From Caulobacter vibrioides (GTDB lineage Bacteria > Pseudomonadota > Alphaproteobacteria > Caulobacterales > Caulobacteraceae): a DNA stretch of 64,000 nucleotides. Both the position numbers and the translations under genes were made by a program. The DNA is taken from contig LNIY01000074.1 in assembly GCA_001449105.1 (NCBI GenBank), positions 1-64,000 of the forward strand, read 5' to 3'. Below are positions 60,165 through 64,000 of the stretch, piece after piece (positions within the stretch are counted from its first letter, which is position 1; each line of letters starts with the position of its first letter). Under the pieces are notes generated by a model. It did not search any database. It was given only the letters and a program-made list of their open reading frames with translations, and was not told the DNA's origin.

Positions 60165-61124
60165 ATGGGGGAAGCCGCGCCTCTGGTCTCGATTCCCGAG
60201 GCGCCGGTTCCCGACCACGGCCAGGCCGAATGGTTTGCCGGCGCGGATGGGGCGACCCTCCGCGCCGCTCTGTTTTCGCCGGAAGGATTTTCGCCTGAAG
60301 GAAAAGCGCGGGGCTCGGTGGTCGTCAGCCCCGGCCGCAGCGAACCGATCGAGAAGTACTACGAGGTCGTCTCCGACCTCCTGGCGCGGGGCTTTGTCGT
60401 CCTCGTGCACGACTGGCGAGGGCAGGGGCTCTCGCACCGGGCCTTGCCCGATCGCCTCAAGGGCCATGCGGCCGGCTTCCACGACTTCGTCGGCGACTAC
60501 CAGGCGCTGTTGGCGGCTTTCGACACCCGCCTGCCCAAGCCCTGGATCGCCCTGGGACACTCGATGGGCGGCTGCCTGACCAGCCTGGTCCTGGCCCACG
60601 GCGAGACCCGTTTTTCCGCCTGCGTGCTGTCGGCGCCGATGCTGGGTCTCAACACCGGCGGCAAGCCCGCGGCCATGGCCCGGGCCCTGGCCTGGCTGGC
60701 GTCCCGCACGCCCCTGCGCGGCGGCTACGTGCTGGGCGATGTCGGCGACCCGTTCAAGCACGTCTTCCCGCAGGACGCCCTGACCCACGATGCGGCCCGC
60801 TATGCCCGCCACCAGGCCCAGATCCGCGCCTGTCCCGAGATCGCGCTCGGCGGCATCACCTGGGGCTGGACCGATTTCGCCTTCAGCGCCTGCGAGTGGC
60901 TGGCCCGCAGCAAGGGCGTCGAGGCCATTACGATCCCGGTGACCATCGTCGGGGCGGGGATCGACACCCGTGTCCTGACCTCGGCCCAGAAGGCGATCGC
61001 CGACCGCATTCCCAAGGGTCGCTACATCGAGATCGAGGACGCCTTCCACGAGATCCTGATCGAGACCGACGACCGCCGCGCCCGGTTCTGGGCGGCTTTT
61101 GATGAGACGGTGGCCAGCCTCTAG
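60165..61124 (+). CDS. Alpha/beta hydrolase, lysophospholipase-like
   Basis: A 319-residue hydrolase of the PldB/monoacylglycerol lipase type. Nucleophile elbow GHSMGG (Ser in ALGHSMGGCLTS), oxyanion region VSPGRSEPIEKYYEVV, DWRGQGLS and a late DAFHEIL with the catalytic His. No signal peptide, so cytoplasmic. Follows the SCP2 gene in the same operon. Confidence 0.85.
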   Translation: MGEAAPLVSIPEAPVPDHGQAEWFAGADGATLRAALFSPEGFSPEGKARGSVVVSPGRSEPIEKYYEVVSDLLARGFVVLVHDWRGQGLSHRALPDRLKGHAAGFHDFVGDYQALLAAFDTRLPKPWIALGHSMGGCLTSLVLAHGETRFSACVLSAPMLGLNTGGKPAAMARALAWLASRTPLRGGYVLGDVGDPFKHVFPQDALTHDAARYARHQAQIRACPEIALGGITWGWTDFAFSACEWLARSKGVEAITIPVTIVGAGIDTRVLTSAQKAIADRIPKGRYIEIEDAFHEILIETDDRRARFWAAFDETVASL

Positions 61125-61258
61125 ATCCTCCCCCTGTGGGGGAGGTGGCCCGGAGGGCCGGAGGGGGGACGTTTTCAGCTTTCGAGGCGGCGGCGGGCTC
61201 ATCAGCCACACCCCCCCTCCGTCGGCTTCGCCGACACCTCCCCCAGAGGGGGAGGGTC
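61124..61258. repeat. Palindromic intergenic repeat, family C copy 3
   Basis: About 135 bases with CTCCCCCTGTGGGGGAG and GGCCCGGAGGGCC on the left and TCGGCTTCGCCGA plus CTCCCCCAGAGGGGGAG on the right, the same modules as 37852 and 50365. It lies between convergent genes. Confidence 0.85.
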
Positions 61259-61267
61259 TTTTGACCC

Positions 61268-62107
61268 TTATTTCGCCGAACGCTTCAGGGCCACCAGCGC
61301 CTCGTCCAGCACGCGCTGGTCGCCGGCGATGGCCATCTGGCCGCCGTGCTGGCCGATCGGCGCGCCGCGCCAGTCGGTGACGACGCCGCCGGCGCCTTCG
61401 ATCAGGGGGATGGCGGCCTCGACGTCCCAGCTCTTGAGACCGGCCTCGATGACCATGTCCATCGTGCCGGCCGCGACCATGGCGTAGGCGTAGGCGTCGC
61501 AGCCCAGGCGGGCCAGCTTGGCGGCCGCGCGCACTTGGCGCCAGGCGCCCAGCTCGGCGCCGTCGAAGCAGGCCTCGGGATCGGTTGTGGCGATGATGGC
61601 GTCGGTCAGCAGGGCGCAGGGGCGCACGCGCACGGCTTTTTCGCCGCCGCGCGACAGCAGGCGCGAGCCGAGGGCGGGCGAGCCGACATAGAGCTCGCCG
61701 ATATAGGGCTGGCCGATGGAGCCCAGAACGGGACGGCCCTGGTGGCGCAGGCCGATCAGGGTGGTCCACAGCGGCAGGCCCGAGATGAAGGCGCGGGTGC
61801 CGTCGACGGGGTCCAGCACCCAGACGAACTCGGCGTCCGGACGGTCCTCGCCGTATTCCTCGCCGATCACGCCGTGCTCGGGAAAGCGCTCGGTGATCAG
61901 CTTGCGGATCGCCGCTTCGGCGCCGCGGTCGGCCTCGGTGACGGGGTCGAACGCCGCGTGGGTGTCGCGCGGCAGGTTCTTGCCCGCGGCCTTGTCCTCC
62001 AGCCCGTGGTCGGACCGGAACAGCGGCAGGATCGCCCCCGCGGAGGCGCTGTTGAGCTCGACGATGAAGGCGTCGAGGGCGGCGAGGCGATCGGCGGAGA
62101 GCGTCAT
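61268..62107 (-). CDS. hisN: Histidinol-phosphatase, inositol-monophosphatase type (HisN)
   Basis: A 279-residue IMPase-fold phosphatase. Metal sites are in GEEYGED, the DPVDGT motif (VLDPVDGTRAFISG) and WDVEAAIPL. RAFISGLPLWTTLIGL and the late GAGGVVTDWRG match the HisN subgroup, which removes phosphate from L-histidinol phosphate. Inositol or other phosphatase activity remains possible. Confidence 0.87.
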   Translation of the reverse strand: MTLSADRLAALDAFIVELNSASAGAILPLFRSDHGLEDKAAGKNLPRDTHAAFDPVTEADRGAEAAIRKLITERFPEHGVIGEEYGEDRPDAEFVWVLDPVDGTRAFISGLPLWTTLIGLRHQGRPVLGSIGQPYIGELYVGSPALGSRLLSRGGEKAVRVRPCALLTDAIIATTDPEACFDGAELGAWRQVRAAAKLARLGCDAYAYAMVAAGTMDMVIEAGLKSWDVEAAIPLIEGAGGVVTDWRGAPIGQHGGQMAIAGDQRVLDEALVALKRSAK

Positions 62108-62159
62108 GGGGCAGGGCTTTAGCGCGCCCGCGCCCGTGACGCTACTCCACTGAAGCGCG

Positions 62160-62552
62160 TCAGGCCTCCAGCTGCTCGACGCCGTTCAGCGACTTGGCCA
62201 GGTCCAGCAGCCGGCGGCGCGGACGCTCGCCCAGCAGGTAGTAGGCCCGGATCAGGTCGATGGTTTCCTTGCGGGCGAACATCTCGCCGCCTTCGGAGTC
62301 GTTGCTGGCCGCCGGCGCGGTGTCGCGGGCGATGGCCGACAGGCCGTCGTAGAAGTAGCCGACCGGCACTTCCAGCGCTTCGGACAGTTGCCACAGGCGA
62401 GCGGCCGAGATGCGGTTGGCGCCGCATTCGTACTTCTGGATCTGCTGGAAGCGCACGCCGACGGCGCCGGCCAGTTGCTGCTGGGTCAGGCCGAGCAGCC
62501 GGCGACGGCGGCGAAGGCGCTTGCCCAGGTGAGTGTCGATGTCGTTGCCCAT
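62160..62552 (-). CDS. XRE-family helix-turn-helix regulator
   Basis: A 130-residue regulator with an HTH_3 domain (about 10-65: LGKRLRRRRRLLGLTQQQLA, VGVRFQQIQKYECGANRISA) and a short C-terminal part ending LLDLAKSLNGVEQLEA. Such proteins are common in Caulobacterales. The start at 62552 (MGNDIDTHLG) is the first ATG adjoining the domain. The divergent neighbour is the LpxL-like gene. Confidence 0.87.
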   Translation of the reverse strand: MGNDIDTHLGKRLRRRRRLLGLTQQQLAGAVGVRFQQIQKYECGANRISAARLWQLSEALEVPVGYFYDGLSAIARDTAPAASNDSEGGEMFARKETIDLIRAYYLLGERPRRRLLDLAKSLNGVEQLEA

Positions 62553-62715
62553 GATGTGGACCCTTGACCCCCGATGGCTTTCCCCCGTCCCGAAACGGAA
62601 CGGTCTGCCCTGACAGCCGCAAGTCGCGCGCCAAGCGAAGCTCGCTCGCCCGAGGAGGAGCGCAAGCAGCGGCGCCACAGTTCCGCCGCCGGCCAAGTCG
62701 AGCTAGTAAGGGCCG
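62553..62715. promoter_or_regulatory. XRE/LpxL-like divergent region
   Basis: A 163-base gap between divergent genes, GC-rich throughout with no gene. AAGGGCCG just precedes the LpxL-like start. No operator palindrome was identified. Confidence 0.2.
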
Positions 62716-63651
62716 ATGTCCGACACTCGTGTTTCCCCCACCCAAGACTTCTTCTGGCGCCTGGAGGCGTTCGGCTACGACCTGTTCATGGGCCTGTTCC
62801 GGCTGCTGGGCGTGGACGCGGCCTCGGCGCTGGGCGGATGGTTCGGGCGCACGTTCGGACCGCTGAGCGGCGCCCACAAGGTGGCCGACCGCAACCTGCG
62901 CCTGGCCTTCCCGGAAAAGGACGCCGCCTGGCGCGCCGACATGCTGCGCAGGCAGTGGGACGGCCTTGGCCGGACCTTCGGCGAGTTCCCGCTGATGGAC
63001 AAGCTTCTGCCCTCGACGGGCCGGGTAGAGGTGGTGAACGTCGAGCGCCTGGCCCAGATCGCCCGTGACAACGAGCCGGTGGTGTTCGTTTCGGGCCACC
63101 TGTCGAACTGGGAGGTGATGCCGGCGGCGATCGTCGATTCCGGCGTCACCTGCCAGATGACCTACCGCGCGGCCAACAACCCCTACATCGACGAGCGCAT
63201 CAAGAAGAGCCGCTTCCGCTATGGCGTGCGCCTGTTCGCGCCCAAGGGCGGCGACGGCGCGCGCGAACTGCTCGACGCCATGAAGCGCGGCGAGTCGGTG
63301 GCGCTGATGAACGACCAGAAGTTCAACGGCGGCGTCGCGGCCCCGTTCTTCGGCCACGACTCGCGCACCGCGCCTGGGCCCACGCGCCTGGCGATCCGCT
63401 TTGGCACGGTGCTGCAGCCGATGTCGGTGCAGCGCACCAAGGGCGCGCATTTCCGCGCCGTGGTCCACGACCCGATCGTCCCGCCCAGCACCGGCGACCG
63501 CACCGCCGACATCGAGGCCGGCGTGCGGATGATCAACGCCTTCATGGAAGACCGCATCCGCGAGCGGCCGGAAGAGTGGTTCTGGGTCCACCGCCGCTGG
63601 CCCAACGAGGTCTATGCGGCGCTGCTGGCGGGGGAGATCCCCACGAACTGA
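62716..63651 (+). CDS. Lysophospholipid acyltransferase, LpxL/HtrB-like
   Basis: A 311-residue inner-membrane-associated acyltransferase of the LpxL/LpxM family. It acylates lipid A precursors or related lipids. The catalytic HX4(D/E) motif is SGHLSNWE. Other blocks are MTYRAANNPYIDERI, FFGHDSRTAPGPTRLAIRFG and EEWFWVHRRWPNE. A weak N-terminal helix (FGYDLFMGLFRLLGV) fits a membrane anchor. AAGGGCCG precedes the ATG. Confidence 0.87.
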   Translation: MSDTRVSPTQDFFWRLEAFGYDLFMGLFRLLGVDAASALGGWFGRTFGPLSGAHKVADRNLRLAFPEKDAAWRADMLRRQWDGLGRTFGEFPLMDKLLPSTGRVEVVNVERLAQIARDNEPVVFVSGHLSNWEVMPAAIVDSGVTCQMTYRAANNPYIDERIKKSRFRYGVRLFAPKGGDGARELLDAMKRGESVALMNDQKFNGGVAAPFFGHDSRTAPGPTRLAIRFGTVLQPMSVQRTKGAHFRAVVHDPIVPPSTGDRTADIEAGVRMINAFMEDRIRERPEEWFWVHRRWPNEVYAALLAGEIPTN

Positions 63652-63662
63652 GGCGTTTTGCG

Positions 63663-63752
63663 TCTTCCTCGCCCTTCGACAGGCTCAGGGTGAGGAAGAA
63701 GGCGGACGCTATAGTCGAAACCTCATCCTGAGCCTGTCGAAGGACGAGGTTT
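63663..63752. repeat. Paired palindromic repeat, family B copy 2
   Basis: Inverted units CCTCGCCCTTCGACAGGCTC and GAGCCTGTCGAAGGACGAGG separated by about 20 bases. Same family as 48159-48250. It lies between convergent genes. Confidence 0.85.
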
Positions 63753-63758
63753 CGCTCG

Positions 63759-64000
63759 CTACAGCTCGATCGCACCCTTGTCGGTGCCGCGACGGAACGG
63801 GCCGCCGTAGTGGGGGTCCTGGCGGCGGCGGCGGCAGGGGCCGAAATAGTCGGCGCTGCGGATGAACGGCCGCGGCTTGAAGATCACCATGTCGATGCGG
63901 TCGAGCAGCGAACGGGCGGTGACCGGCTTGACGACGATCTCGGTGACGCCGGCGTCGCGCGCCTCGAACACCCGGTGCCGTTCGGCGAAGCCCGTCAGCA
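63759..64000 (-). CDS. CheY-like response regulator, C-terminal part
   Basis: The last 80 codons of a receiver-domain protein that continues past the window edge. It reads LTGFAERHRVFEARDAGVTE and VVKPVTARSLLDRI, with the conserved Lys of the receiver fold in IVVKPV. A basic, unusual tail follows (IFKPRPFIRSADYFGPCRRR, ending KGAIEL). No output domain is present after the receiver, so it looks like a single-domain regulator. Confidence 0.75.
   Translation of the reverse strand, partial: LTGFAERHRVFEARDAGVTEIVVKPVTARSLLDRIDMVIFKPRPFIRSADYFGPCRRRRQDPHYGGPFRRGTDKGAIEL

Overview
The window is GC-rich chromosomal DNA of an alphaproteobacterium, almost certainly a Caulobacter or a close Caulobacteraceae relative. 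Evidence: a MipZ division-site ATPase, ClpS/ClpA, a phasin, the rRNA-operon order 5S then tRNA-fMet, BLUF, NrtABD and Kef-type proteins, GTG/TTG starts, and tight 4-nt start/stop overlaps. No transposase, integrase, prophage or CRISPR array is visible.

Region 1 (1-300) is the tail of an rRNA operon: partial 5S rRNA, initiator tRNA and a terminator. Region 2 (about 340-19,360) is an accessory carbohydrate locus that looks built to harvest sulfated L-fucose glycans. Outer-membrane and exported parts are a TonB-dependent receptor, a sulfatase with its own formylglycine-generating enzyme, a GH95 alpha-L-fucosidase and two GH43/GH117-like beta-propeller enzymes. Cytoplasmic parts are a FucP-type importer and a complete non-phosphorylating L-fucose pathway: mutarotase, AKR and/or zinc dehydrogenase, lactonase, a split UxaA-type dehydratase, an SDR dehydrogenase and an FAH-family hydrolase, predicted to yield pyruvate and L-lactate. 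An IclR regulator sits at the end of the fucP operon.

Region 3 (19,400-41,150) is core genome: biotin-dependent acyl-CoA carboxylase alpha subunit, CPA2 antiporter, panC, mipZ, a membrane J-protein, a D,D-carboxypeptidase with SPOR domain, phasin, RidA, GDPD, a FemAB-like acyltransferase, small membrane proteins, a HIT protein, BLUF, clpS-clpA, two methyltransferases and a glycosyltransferase. Region 4 (41,300-48,300) holds a TetR regulator, two tandem alginate-export-type porins and a nitrate-type ABC transporter. The second porin and the transporter lie behind a leader with two AACGAC hexaloop hairpins and an overlapping terminator, the signature of an ANTAR (NasT/NasR) antitermination RNA.

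Region 5 (48,280-64,000) holds a GntR regulator, an M24 and an M49-like peptidase, a DUF4173-CreB/CreC-like operon, hsp20 with a sigma-32 promoter and a ROSE-like RNA thermometer, two exported methyltransferase-fold paralogues, an SCP2 protein, a lysophospholipase, hisN, an XRE regulator, an LpxL-like acyltransferase and the end of a CheY-like regulator. Intergenic space is populated by several palindromic repeat families. Two copies of a longer element with 18-nt inverted ends supply the stop codons of flanking convergent genes.
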